Assembly: GCF_036711975.1 (NCBI RefSeq)
Contig: NC_091967.1
Location: 6,572,001-6,636,000 of the forward strand
DNA length: 64,000 nt
Direction: 5' to 3'
From: Onthophagus taurus
Taxonomy: Eukaryota > Arthropoda > Insecta > Coleoptera > Scarabaeidae
The translations under genes and the position numbers were made by a program. The notes beneath the pieces are model-generated. The model saw only the letters and a list, made by a program, of their open reading frames with translations, did not search any database and was not told the origin of the DNA. Below, piece by piece: positions 45,137 to 57,676 of the stretch. Position 1 is the first letter of the stretch; each line of letters begins with the position of its first letter.

Positions 45137-48100
45137 ATGTCACAGTGTCCGGCAGCCGAGGAGAACAGTCTGGAGTCGGTCGGAGAATGGCTGGAAGTGC
45201 ACGCGGACGATTTGGAGATTTGGCTACGTGACCACTCAACGCCGGAATTAAGACAACGAATTCAAAAGGCGATTCTTCCTCCCACGACTCTCGCGAAGAG
45301 AACTTCTATAACCTCGGATTTATTTCAACTATGGTTGGCCACATCTCCGGCGAAGAATGACCAACAAAATTCTGGCTCGCGCCAAACGAAAGATTTGGAG
45401 AGTATGGACGAGTCGGAATTGTTTATGGAACTGATAAGGGATGTAGCCAACGAATTAGACATTGACGTGTTGTGTCACAAGATTCTCAAGAACGTTAGCT
45501 TACTTACTCACGCGGACAGGGGATCGCTGTTCTTGGCGAGAGGACCACCGAATGACAGGTACTTAGTGGCAAAGTTGTTCGATGTCCGGCACGATTCGTT
45601 GCTGGAGGAAGCTGTCAAACAAGCCAGAGCTGAAGATATCAAAATACCTTTTGGGGTTGGTATAGCTGGGACCGTTGCACAGTACAAAACTTTGATTAAT
45701 ATCAAGGATGCTTATAATGTAAGTGTGAAAGATATGGATTTAACTTTTAAATTTATAGACTCGATGATGTAAGGAAAATTTTGATAAGTTGGAGTTTTAA
45801 AAACTTTGTTTTAAGGGGATTAGAATATTGCGAAAGTTTCTCCATTATAAAACTTTACGTAAAAATAGCATATATCTATTTAACTAGATTTGAAACTTTT
45901 AACAACATGAATGATAATTTTTCTTTTTTTTTATCATAAAACTACTTTTAAAACTATATGTGTAATGGATATTAGCGTAATACCCTCATGAAAACCATCT
46001 TCATCATCAAAAGCCTCCAAATATAAACCTCCAACGTTATATTAATAACCACCACACTTCTCTGACGTCAAATGAGACCGTCGTTGGTACCGTATTGTTC
46101 TGTTGCATGACGGCCGGTCGTTATGCAAAACGGGACGATAATTAAATAGCATTTTATTGGCGTATTTAGCGCCTTTTGTGGATAATTTTATTGAATCACG
46201 CTATGTCTTTCGAATAAAGAGTATTTAATAATGTTGTATTTACGGTTTCATCGGGAATTAATTTCCAGATGAGTTACTTTGGATTAACACCTTAATTACT
46301 TTATACAAACAAGAAATTCATTTTTAAAAATGTTTTATTGATAAATCATTATTAATAAATTTATTTAATTTTTATTGAAATTATTTCAGCTGTAAACATT
46401 TAATGTTATCAAGGCTTCCTTTTTAGCTGTACAGTTTTCAAATGTATGGCAGAATTTGTAACAGTTCGTCATCCAAAGTTTGTTTTAACACTCCAACTGC
46501 TGCTGCTATTTAATCAATGGGAACAAACCCTGTTTGATTATTTTAACGAGTTGTTATTTGCAATGTAATACTAAAAATGTAATAAAAGGACACCAAATAT
46601 TTACGGCTTTTTGAAGCAATATCGAGGCCATCATGTGTAAATTTGATATTACTTTTGAAAGTATTGATGTCGCCATTCCGTAAAGCAATATCAACGCAAT
46701 AAACTTTACAAGAGGCAGTGCTTTAACGCTTGAGAGATCTTATGAAAAGGTTTATCAGGTTTTACGTTTGTGAATTGGAACTAAGAGTTAATTGGACTGC
46801 TTTTGACGATAGGGTTTACATAACTATTAATCACGTTTACATTCTCGATGTGTGTTGATATTCCTGTAAATTAAAAGCATATTGATAAACTTTGTGGATT
46901 GCTAACCGATGATATGTTTCCTTTGATGGTCTCACAATTAGCAGTAATGTAGCAATATCTGTGCTGAGTACAGTGCAAAATAAACATTAATAGTTGCAGT
47001 AAGATTTTTCGATTTAATTTTTACCTGACAACAATTTCTAAATTTTATACCATCGTTTTTATTTCATTAGGTGTTGCCTCTTACACCTTCAGGTATTCAC
47101 AATATCAACTGTGCAACAAAAAACTTTGTATGATATAGTACGTAAAAGTACCGGAAACCACAAGTTTCTGATGAAACGGTGGAGTAAATTAGACAACGAT
47201 AGAAGACGAAGAATTACGAGTCAATTAAGTGGTTACAAGATTTGAACATGGATTACAGAAAATTATCAGGTTACGTTGCAAGTTCATAGGGATATTACAA
47301 AGTTAAATGTGTTGTATGCAGCATCTAAAACTAAGGTGTATAGATGCCTTAGTAGCCAATCACAATTTTTTCGTAGTTTTGAAGTTCCTGGTGAACATCT
47401 CTTTTAACTACATTTAATGATTAGAACCATTCTGATTCACACTTATTACTTAATTCCATATTCTCAAACTGTTGACACTTTTACAGAAAATTCCTTTTCA
47501 TTTTATTAACTTATTTTGTCTTTGGAAAATATCCTAATGTTTATTGAGATGTTTTAAGTCAGTTAGAACCATTTTGACTCACACCAATTAATCACACTTT
47601 ACTATTGTTGGATATTCTTGAATCACTTTGAAACATATTTAGTAACTTAATCATTCACACCAACTCCTTTTTTCATTTTCTTCGTTTTCATCTAAGTTTC
47701 GAAAGGCTTTTTTATTATTTTGTTTCAAGTCGATTAAAATCATTTTGACATATTTTTGCTACCTGATTTATTTATCATATAGAAGTAATAAATAATTAAG
47801 ATAATAATTAATATAGATATCCATATAAGTTCAGACTTAAACAAACCATCTATGATGAACGTTATGTACGCTCATTGATTGAGCGAACTATTAATTGAGT
47901 TATTTCAAGTTTCTATTTATGCAATCAGTCATCATAACGTCTATTATGATTACGATAATCAAATATGGTCAATCAACACTTCGATAAATTGATGCGCGGA
48001 CAGTTATTAAAGTAAGATTTAGCTTTTATGGATAAAGCAATGTGAAGATTATAATTTCTTAGTTGAATAGGTGATTTTATAAATAACGTTAGATTTTATG

Positions 48101-51100
48101 TACGAAATAACTTAGGAAATTACGTAGGGAATTGGGTTTATACGTTATAATATGAATTTTCCGCTCTAACCGTCGATTTAACTACCTCATTTGCAAGTCG
48201 ATCGACCTCTCATACCACCTTATGTCCTTATATTCATGTTATAAGGGCATAACGCGAATAATAACGTGCGATGAAGCCGTCCAAATGAATTTATATCTTC
48301 ACTAATTGGAAAATTCTCTATCGATAACGATTTTTTAATTAATTATAACTCAATTTGTTTCACTTTATTTATTTTGTTTAGGATCCAAGATTCAACAGCG
48401 AGATCGACAACAAGACTGGTTATAAGACCAATTTAATATTATGTATGCCCATTTGCAACTATGAGGGTGAAGTGATTGGTGTTGCCCAAATTATCAATAA
48501 AGTTGATGATACGTTAGAGTTTACCCAGCATGATGTGGAGGTGTTTCAAAGGTATCTTACGTTTTGCGGAATTGGTATTCAAAATGCCCAACTGTTTGAA
48601 GTTAGCGTTTTAGAATATAGAAGAAATCAAGTAAGTTTTACTTCATTAATATTTTTATGTTACTTAGTTATTCTGTTATAGATTCTTTTAAATTTAGCGC
48701 GAAGTATCTTTGAAGAACAAAACAATTTGGAATGTCTCGTTACCAAAATTATGCGTGAAGCTCAGATTCTCTTAAAATGCGAACGATGTGCAGTGTATCT
48801 TTTGGATTTAGATTGCTGTGAAGCTGTAAGTTTTTTATCATATAATAAAAATATTATAAGTATCAAAATATAATCGAGGTAAACCTGTAATTCAATTGTG
48901 GAGGTCACAGTAAATTGCTTTTCGAAATGGAGTTGTTCCAATAATTAATTTGTACGCTCAGAATGTATGGCACGGACGGAGTAAATGTCTATTTGGGAGA
49001 ACAATAGGATCCGCTGTGATCAATCCCCGTTTTCGGTGCGCAAATAATTGCTTTGTGGCACATTTGGATAGGTGTACGATTTAACGTTGGTTGCTTCCTG
49101 TCTTTACAACTACTGACTCCATAATCTAATTAATCTCTTCTTCGAAACTATTCATCCTGCATAAATATTTTTTTATGATTTCAGAGTCATTTAGAGCGAA
49201 TATTAGAGCGTCCTGGTAAAATAATTGAACGTCATGGTCCTTTAAGTCGCCTTCAAAGTGATACGGTAACCGCGGAAGATATGATTGAGAGCGGAATCAA
49301 AAAACCCAGCACTTTTACGACAGTTTTTGAACTTAGAGCACCGGGCACTCAAACATTAGTATCACGTCCTTCTCAATTCGATTTAAAAACTTCTACACTC
49401 GCCCAAATAGCTGGGTACGCAGCAGCAACCGGGCAAATCCTCAACATCGGTGATGTTCGAGCGTGGTTAAATGAACAACACAGTGAAGGAGACGCTGAAA
49501 GTGCCAGAACCATTCTTTGCATGCCGATTATTAACGGCCAAAAAACTTTAATTGGTGTCGCGCAGTTAATAAATAAAACGAATGGGACTTCGTTTACCGA
49601 TTGTGATGTTTCGTTGTTTGAGGCGTTCGCAATTTTTTGTGGACTCGGTATCCATAACACACAAATGTACGAAAATGCGTGTAAATTAATGGCAAAACAA
49701 AAAGTGGCTTTGGAGTGTCTTTCTTATCATGCGACAGCCAACCGCGAGGATTCATTAAAATTATCTAAAGATGATATACCGTCCGCAGAAACTTTCAATT
49801 TGTACAGTTTTTCTTTTATCGATTTCGACCTTACCGACGACGACACGTGTCGGGCCACGTTACGGATGTTCCTCGAGCTGAACCTGGTGCAGGAATATCA
49901 CATACCTTACGAGGTGAGTGCCGCTCCCTCGTTTTTACGATCGCGAAGGAAATGAGGGGGATGCTGATCGTAAAATTTCACTTTGGAAAATGAGTTCCGT
50001 TATTGAAGAACGTAAACGAAGAGGTGAAATAGTCATTTTTAGTAAAAATAAATATTTCAATTTTAAAATTGATTTAAAATTGTTGGGGGAGTAATTTCTT
50101 TCGGCATTATCGTCCGAGTTTATCAAAAACCATTAATTTCAATTCGACTTAATTACAAATTAATTCTTAAACAAATGACTTTTCCATAAATAGCCATTGA
50201 ATCGATCTCCAATTAATTGTTTTTCTTTTTTCCTTTAGGTACTCTGTAGATGGATACTAAGTGTAAAAAAGAATTATAGACCGGTAAAGTACCATAATTG
50301 GAGACACGCTTTAAATGTGGCTCAAACGATGTTTGCAATGTTTAAAACTGGGAAAATGGACCGATTTATGAACGATTTAGAAATTTTCGGACTTTTGGTG
50401 GCTTGTTTGTGCCATGATTTAGATCATAGAGGGACGAATAACGCTTTTCAAATGAAAACCGATTCCCCTTTGGCTATTTTATATTCAACCAGCACGATGG
50501 AACATCATCATTTCGATCAGTGCGTTATGATATTAAACACAGACAGCAATAACATTTTCCAAGTAGGTGGGTCTGTATTTTTTGGGTGATTTGGTGCTTT
50601 TATTTTCGCTGATGGGTGAGCAAACAAGATAAAAAAATCGCGAAAATAAAACCAGCAATTAGTTAATGGATTAAAGTAAAAGTATATCTTTGTTGTTAAC
50701 ATTATTATTTTTTTATATAGGATATTAAACTTATCTTGTTATTTTGTAATTTTTAGGCTTTATCGCCGGATGATTATCGAAAAATCATGAAAATCGTCGA
50801 AAGTGCTATTTTATCAACGGATTTAGCGATGTACTTTAAAAAAAGAAATAAATTTTTAGAATTAATTGAAAACGGCGAATTCGATTGGCAAAGTGATGAG
50901 AAGAAAGAATGTAAGAAATTAAATTCCTTTAAAAAAATGTTCTCTTTACAATTTTTTTAGTGTTATCGGGCATGATGATGACTGCATGCGATGTTAGTGC
51001 CATCGCAAAACCTTGGGACGTTCAACACCGCGTAGCTAAAATGGTTGCTGATGAATTTTTTGATCAGGGGGATTTAGAAAAGCTTCAATTAAAAGAACAA

Positions 51101-51568
51101 CCCGTTGTAAGAAAATCTGAATACCAATTTCGACTCAAATCAAATTTAATTAAATTTTAGGCGATGATGGATCGAGAACGTAAAGATGAGTTACCACAAA
51201 TGCAAGTTGGGTTTATAGACGTTATCTGTTTGCCACTTTACCGAGTTTTATCAGAAACTTTTCCTTGGGTACGTCCCCTTTATGCGGGCACAATGGAAAA
51301 TCGCCAACACTGGCAGGATTTAGCAGAAAAAGTCGAAATGGGTTTAACGTGGATCGATCACGACACAATAGATAAACCAGTAGAAGCTTTCACAGGTAAA
51401 TTCCCTACTTTTAATGTTACATTTTTTAATTATTTTTCTTTAGATCCCGAGGAAACAAAAGATATAGAATTAACTGTACAGACATTAAAGACTTCGACGT
51501 CAAATCAAAACTTGCCGCCATTGAGTCATAAGCTAAAGCGAAGGCAGAAGTTTTGCTGCTTTTTGTGA
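45137..51568 (+). CDS. Pde11: Dual cAMP/cGMP phosphodiesterase 11
   Basis: Predicted exons 45137-45718, 48382-48630, 48682-48825, 49185-49913, 50239-50562, 50757-50910, 50961-51106, 51161-51395 and 51444-51568 give 895 residues. It hydrolyses cyclic nucleotides. Order: N-terminal helical segment ([16 protein letters not shown]); GAF-A (about 105-270); GAF-B (about 290-470); HD-type catalytic domain (about 560-860) with YHNWRHA (His587), CHDLDHRG (about 627), MTACDVSAI (metal Asp738) and the substrate-pocket Gln791 in MQVGFID. GAF-B wording such as ILLKCERC places it with PDE11, not insect PDE6. The protein ends in [12 protein letters not shown], a basic patch plus a CaaX-like box. The frame is open upstream to 45104 but without another ATG, so 45137 is the first usable start unless an upstream exon exists. 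Confidence 0.9.
47410..47770. repeat. Degenerate repeat in Pde11 intron 1
   Basis: Phrases close to AGTCAGTTAGAACCATTTTGACTCACAC occur near 47420, 47556 and 47726, at intervals of about 140-170 bases. They are strongly diverged and non-coding. Confidence 0.35.
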
Positions 51569-52435
51569 CGCTACACAACCCTTCTGTGAAGTACCTCGTC
51601 GGTTTTAACGAAGAGAAACTAAAAAAGGAAACTGGACAATCTTAAACCAGTACGCAAAAGTTTTTGACTATTAAAAAAATAAATAAATTTAGATAAGATA
51701 GAAAAGAAAATTCAAACAGTAATAATAAGGGTACATTTTTTTGATATAAAAAGAGCGGACCTTGGCAACTGACGTAATAATAATAATTAATAATAAGAGA
51801 AATAATAATTATAATTAAAAAAAGGAACCTAGTGATGCTTAAACGTAAATAAAAAAGACAAAGTTTTGAGATAATTATTTGAATAGATTTTAAATTTATT
51901 AATGAATAAAATAACAACAAAAAGGAACGGAGGATTGTAAATATAAATAAAAAAGTAAAGTTAAATAATAAAAAAATAAATAAAGAAAATTTTGTTGTTA
52001 AAATAGTTTATAAGTTATTTATTTATTATAAGTTGTAATAAATACACCATACAAAAAAAAATATTCTTCATATTTAATTATTTATTTATACCTTTTTTAT
52101 GGTAAACAGATATAATTTAATTCATCAATTAAAACTTTGGCACAAAAAATATTGGGGGAGTTATTATATTATTTTGATTTTAGCATGGAAATTAATTTGA
52201 AAAAATATACTTTACTTCCTTATAATTAATGTAGCAAGGAAAAGAAGAAACAATCGAAAAAGACATTGTGAGAATGTCTAAGAATAAAAAAATATATAAT
52301 TCGTAGAAATGTAATCAGTTGAACTAAAATAAAACAATTATTAAGTTCATGCTGTCAAATTTGCTCTTAACAACAACCGAAGATAACATACTAAAACATT
52401 AACACTTACAAACATATCTGTTAAAAAACTGTAAG
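51569..52435. other. Pde11 3' untranslated region and AT-rich flank
   Basis: Several AATAAA hexamers occur between about 51670 and 52040, so polyadenylation is likely in this interval. No exon is seen. Confidence 0.4.
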
Positions 52436-52600
52436 TAATGGAACGCAGAATGGAGAGGTCCATGTTGGGGTTGACCATGAGAGATGGGATCTATAATGAA
52501 GAATGGGAATAGAGGACATCATTGTGCTCATCTCAAAGTTAAAATGGAGATGAGCCGAACATGAGAGATGGTATGAGACTATAAGCTGAAAAAACATTGA
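52436..52600 (+). mobile_element. LINE reverse-transcriptase tail fragment
   Basis: From the ATG at 52438 the frame reads ERRMERSMLGLTMRDG, followed after a frameshift by ISKLKWR. This is the stereotyped segment C-terminal to the reverse-transcriptase domain of RTE-like non-LTR elements (ERSML...RD.I.N, then LKWRWAGH). It is broken by stops. Confidence 0.75.
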
Positions 52601-54429
52601 AAATTACCCATTGTTGCTGGAAAATAAATTCATTTGCTCCACAATATTTGTAAATGAATTTTTTTTCTACATCAAAGGAGCAAAGCTTCCAATACCGTCC
52701 CAAAAATTTCAGAATCCGCAACATTTGAACGCATTTTTTAAGTGGAACTTGGCACCTTTAAGCTGTGTAATTTACGTTCACAATTTTTTTTAGTGTTATT
52801 TACAGTTTATATTTGCTATATTTATTTCATGATTATTTAAGTAGTAACGAGGGAGGTATTTAAATTCTTTTTTAGTTTTTTCAACCCTTCATTTGCTGTT
52901 ACCAATAATATATTGCAAATTATTATTAAATCGCAATGTTCTTGAAACAATCTTAACTTAATTACCAACTCTTTTTATAAACCTTACAAAACTTTAATAT
53001 AAAAATTAATTGTACAATCATTTATACAGCTAAAAATTTATCAAAATACTGACAATACTACAGATATTCTTGATAGATAGTTACATTAATAGCGACAAAA
53101 ATATTTCCTAAGGATAATGCAGACACAATCTGTGTTTATCAGAGATCTTTTTTTGAATTTATTTGCGGAACAACCATCTCATTTGTTTTTAGTCAATTCA
53201 AGCCATCAATAAAGAAATTAAAGTAATGGTTATCAAGTAGAAGTAATCTTGGTATGTTTCACAAATTATATAAAATTATCAAGTGAATCATAAAAGATAT
53301 ATATCTTTCTAATTTAACTCTGGGAATGTAAAAAGAAGTCAATTAATAGCAATAATCGCCTTTTTGTACGATGTTAATTTCCTTATTTGTTTAAATCTCC
53401 ACCTTGAAATTGATATTAGCAATATATTTTCTAGATAATCAAAACATGTGGTTGCATTGTGCTCCAATTATTCATATTGAAGCTTTTCACACAATCTGAT
53501 TAATAGATACATTATGACCATGCTTTGTAACTCCACTATAGTTTATTAAACCAAGGGAAGTTGTAGAAAGTTTCACAACTCCATATTTTATGACGATGAA
53601 AAATTTCTATCTGTAAATCAAAAATTGTGATTATAATAATAATGATTATTTAGATTATTGAGTATTAATTATTTTTAGTGCTTGTTTTCTAGTAGCATTT
53701 TTAATTCATTTATAAGGGTGCCAAATATTACACATCTACAAAGTCTTATAAATAAGAAGATTCATCAAGAACTTGACATTTTCCTGGATTCTTGAGACAA
53801 TAATAAATTGTGGTTTGGGTGAAGAGAATACTATTACAGTAACATACTTAAGGGGTGCCATTTAACATTTGTTGTCTACATACTTCATTTACTACCACTA
53901 TGAAATTTGATATTGCAATTTTTTTTATTATTTCAAATCTTTTACTTTGTTAAGGTATTAGATAATTAATACAGGACTTTTTAATATACATAATTTCTTT
54001 TATATGATTGAAAATGGTTTAGTTTTTGTCACATATTTATTAATCTTTGTCAAACTTTAACAGGATATAACATTTACCATGCTAAACTCAAGATCATTAA
54101 TGACTCCCCTGTTATGATACAATGTATTTATAATAGTGAATAGGAACTATCCAAGAATATTTTATATTCTATTTTTTATTTTTAGATAATTCCCATCACT
54201 TTTTATAAACATTATTAATCTACAATTTACAACTACCTCTACAAAAAACAGAACAGAAAAAATATTTTTTTTCTTACCATCTACATACAATTAAAAATGA
54301 AAACAATTATTCTTTTCGTATCACATTTAGAAAAAAATGTTGGGGGCAAAACAACATAGATATATCTTTTATGATCTCAATGGTAAACTCCTGAACATTT
54401 CAAGAGCCTAAATGCATTTTGGCTACCAG
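52601..54429. other. Gene-poor AT-rich stretch
   Basis: Nothing beyond low-complexity A/T tracts and diverged sequence is apparent on either strand. Confidence 0.45.
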
Positions 54430-54535
54430 TCATTTGTAATAGTCGGGTTCGAAATGGGCAGGGCCTACGAATTTTTCAACAGCAGGGCAATTGGAAAAGC
54501 TACGGATGAGTATCAGTCCAGATGGGTTTTCTTTT
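54430..54535 (-). CDS. Possible orphan terminal exon, unidentified gene
   Basis: Read on the minus strand, a strong acceptor (long T-rich tract ending TTTTTCCAG) is followed by 34 open codons: ENPSGLILIRSF, then CPAVEKFVGPAHFEPDYYK and a stop. The composition is protein-like and clearly richer in G+C than the surroundings. One leading base means it needs a phase-2 donor, so it cannot extend Golga7, whose exons end in phase 0. I do not recognise the protein and cannot place its upstream exons. The plus strand is also open here (49 codons from about 54412), so the strand is not certain. Confidence 0.35.
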
Positions 54536-55098
54536 CTGGAAAAATATAAACAAAAAAACGAGGAACTCTAAAGGATTTCGTTTTCAAGTTATTATAGTGT
54601 TAATTGTTACAAAAAGAATATAAAAAATATAAAGGTAATAAACAGTGTAATAATTTCCTTATCTGTAAGATAAATGTTTTAACACCAATCAAAAATAGAC
54701 TATGATCTTTTCGGTAATTCAGTTTTATTGATAAAAATAATCATTGTAAAATCACACATTACTTTACATCTCTTTACCAATATATTGTATATAATTTAGG
54801 AATAAATATACTCAAGTATATTATAGTCTTGTATATTTGTAACAAAAAATATTTCTTTTTTTATATTTTTCGTTTTCTTTAAAAAGATGAAATCTTTAGT
54901 TGTTAATAAAATGAAAAAATAAAATAAAATAAAACAAAAGTGTTTGTATAAATAGATGAATAGGAAAGACACATTTCTTTTCTTAATAAAATCCTATACA
55001 AGTATAAAATAAGATTATAATATAAAAAGTCTGTATCTAGTATAAAATAAAAGTAGTATTTACATAAAGAACTCCTGCGTGGAGTAGGACAACGCAAG
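54536..55098 (-). other. Golga7 3' untranslated region
   Basis: AT-rich, no exon. On the minus strand an AATAAA at about 54727 could end the Golga7 transcript. Confidence 0.45.
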
Positions 55099-55647
55099 TC
55101 ATGCGTTTGGAGGCCTGTCCAGACAGCTGATTTCGATCACACGTAAACCCCTCAAACTAGGATCAGTCACATTTAACCCTCTCGGTTGATAAACCCTTTC
55201 GTTTTGTTCTGCTACATATTTAGATACTTTCCTAAGACACTAAAACCAAACAAAAAATCAACTCCAATTTCCAAACTTTCTAAAAACTTACTTTCTCATA
55301 ATGAGTCTCCTTACAAACATAAATTAAATAAGCGGTAAGACATGCTAAACATCCTTCGCAATAAGCAGCACAAGATGCCTTTTCTGCTTCAGCAAAATAC
55401 TCATTTAACTTGGTTATGGTCTGTTCGAACGCTTGTCTTTCTATCTAAAATTGTAACGGTTAACAGTGGAGTTTAATTAAATGTATATTAAACATACCCG
55501 ACCCTCTAATTCTTGTGGAAACCTTGTATTAAATTTGACGACTGTTCCGTCCGTGTAATCCCGTTGTATAAACACTTTCAAACACTGCGTCGGTGCCATT
55601 TGTTCCGTTTCAGCCGTTCGACCTCCGTTATTGTGGTGATTACTCAT
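55099..55647 (-). CDS. Golga7: Golgin subfamily A member 7 (GCP16), DHHC palmitoyl-transferase partner
   Basis: Three exons in transcription order, 55647-55498, 55444-55292 and 55239-55099, all joined in phase 0, give 147 residues (human 137). The protein belongs to the Erf4/GOLGA7 family. It sits on the Golgi face and stabilises a DHHC9-type palmitoyl-transferase that acylates Ras and other proteins. Seen: [12 protein letters not shown] near the N-terminus; [17 protein letters not shown]; the cysteine cluster [11 protein letters not shown], whose cysteines are palmitoylated in the human protein; [20 protein letters not shown]; and GLRVIEI close to the end. The N-terminus before KVFIQ is hydrophilic and differs from the vertebrate form. 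Exons are too short to be obvious in a frame scan. Confidence 0.92.
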
Positions 55648-55649
55648 CG

Positions 55650-57400
55650 TTTTATGGGAAATTTAACGATTTCACTTTGCAATGTTTCGGTCAAATGCAA
55701 ACGGACGAGATCAAGTTGCGCGATATCAACAGTACGCCATGTTGTTGTGACAGTCACTGTCAAATTTGACATTACCCTGTGAAGTTGGTTACTTACTTCA
55801 GGCGGATAACCCTAAAAAATAAAAATTTATTACCCTATTTAATTAAAAAAAAATCTAAATTTATTTCATTTCTAATTAATCAATAAAATTTTATACGTAA
55901 GCAATTTTTATGTGGTTTTGTGGAGTGCAGAGAACCATATAAACATGTAAACTAGCGCCTTTCGATTTCCTTTAATTGCAAACTAATTGTAAGATCTGGG
56001 TTATACTAATTACAAACTTATTTGAAAAGAAACCGTATGTATTGATTTATAAACAGTCTAAAAAGACATTTGACACACATTAAAACGAGAATTCGATGTT
56101 TTAGTTTTAGTTTTCTTCAAAGTTTCATAAATCATGAATCGTTAGAAAATCAGCGCGAAAGTTATTGTTGCGTTTAAAGCTTGGAAACGCTAATTATTAG
56201 ATATTAGAGTTGCCAAGCTTACAAAAAAAAAAAACAAAAAATTAAAATAAAAACAGGATAATAACATATTCTTGTGGAATAAAATATTAATAACAACTTA
56301 AATATAGTTTTAAAGAAAATAATGAAACACTATGAGTCACAATAAATACAAATAAAGGTTTTGATATGATAATGACGGTATCTTAAACACATAATCATCA
56401 GTTTTGGTAATAAAACTAAATGAAATTGTGAAGTATGTTCTAAATAAAGTATGAACAAATCGTATTAAAAAAATTAATTTAGAAAATCCACTTTCTAACC
56501 ATTTTTCTTTTAGATTAATTACGCACAGTTGCAATTGATGGTTTACACCGCCTTTACTAGCAAAGGAAAGCCAAAAAGTTAACTATTTTACTTAAATAAA
56601 GAAGTAGAAAGAAGGTTTCCTTACTTTCTTAACGATAGTGTTAAATATAACTTAAAACAAGACAAAATCGTTTTTATTAAGATTTAATTTGTAATAAATC
56701 AAAAAAAAAAAAAGTTGGACATTCATGGTTATGATAACGATAAAGTAAATGATATGGAAATTAATTCAGTACGTGATCCAATTATATGCTTAATTTATTA
56801 CGTTAATAATATTTAAATATGAAATCTAACTTCAAAAAACAAATAAAGCAGATTTTTTCTAAATTCAATTTCATTTACCTTAATTGATAAAATTTGAAAT
56901 GGAATTGTGTTTAAAAATAATAATTTCAAAGATGAAATAAAAGAGGATTGAAAAAAGTTGTATTTATATGACGAAGATTGATCGAAAATCAATAAACGTG
57001 TTCGGGTTGGTCGTTCGATCGTTTTATAGAAAGTTTAATCCGTGCGAATATCAATGTTTTCGATAAAACCTGGAGACTGGAAGGCTCCTCGTTTATAAAT
57101 CAAAAACAGAAACTACAGAAAGCGTTCTGTTTGGAACAATAAATCCAGAAATAAAAAAAGTAGGAGGACTTTCCTTTAATAGAGAGTGATTCTGTTATAC
57201 GTTTATTTAATTAGAAAGGAAGAAAGAGATTAATAAACGTAATAATAAACGATACTTGAGTTTAAGCTGGCATCTAAACGACTTAATTCAGCTTAGTTAT
57301 TGAATTACATTCCGTAATCTGAATTCGAATTTATTAAATATGGCAACACATATACATACATTTATGTAGTGAAAATTAACATAACATTTTAGGTCTTTTG
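55650..57400. other. Golga7 upstream region and gene-poor flank
   Basis: The first 130 bases are richer in GC and likely hold the Golga7 leader and promoter. On the minus strand at 55797-55811 a 15-base segment (GGTTATCCGCCTGAA) sits between a good acceptor and GTAAGT, so a leader microexon is possible. The remainder is AT-rich without exons. Confidence 0.35.
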
Positions 57401-57409
57401 CTGATAACA

Positions 57410-57665
57410 ATGCGTCTAAAGTTATCTGCCTTCTTCTTTTCTTTTTTTGAAATGTTCTGAAGTGCTACAAACTCTTTCCGCCATTTCTGTGTCTGGGCAT
57501 TTATTAACAGCTATCTCGTTAAGGATATCCAAATTAATACCAAAATATTGGAAGAAGTATCTTAAGATTCTACATTTTTCTTCGATCCGTGAAAAGTTTC
57601 ATTCATTTTCTCTAAAGCTTTTAAATTCTCTGCATAAAGTTGATCATGGGTTCTACATTTATGCC
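57410..57665 (-). pseudogene. Frameshifted coding remnant, unidentified
   Basis: The minus strand reads HDQLYAENLKALEKMNETF, meets a stop, then continues in another frame as RYFFQYFGINLDILNEIA and DTEMAERVCSTSEHFKKR. The amino-acid character of both halves suggests a once-coding sequence broken by a frameshift, probably from a mobile element or retrocopy. I do not recognise the family. Confidence 0.45.
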
Positions 57666-57676
57666 AAGACATGTGT

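Noticed and set aside
45003-45239. Minus-strand ORF opposite the first Pde11 exon
   Set aside because: The plus frame here is the conserved N-terminus of Pde11; the antisense frame is incidental to the GC-rich block.
55513-55782. 89-codon plus-strand ORF
   Set aside because: It is the antisense shadow of Golga7 exon 1, which has clear family motifs and splice sites.
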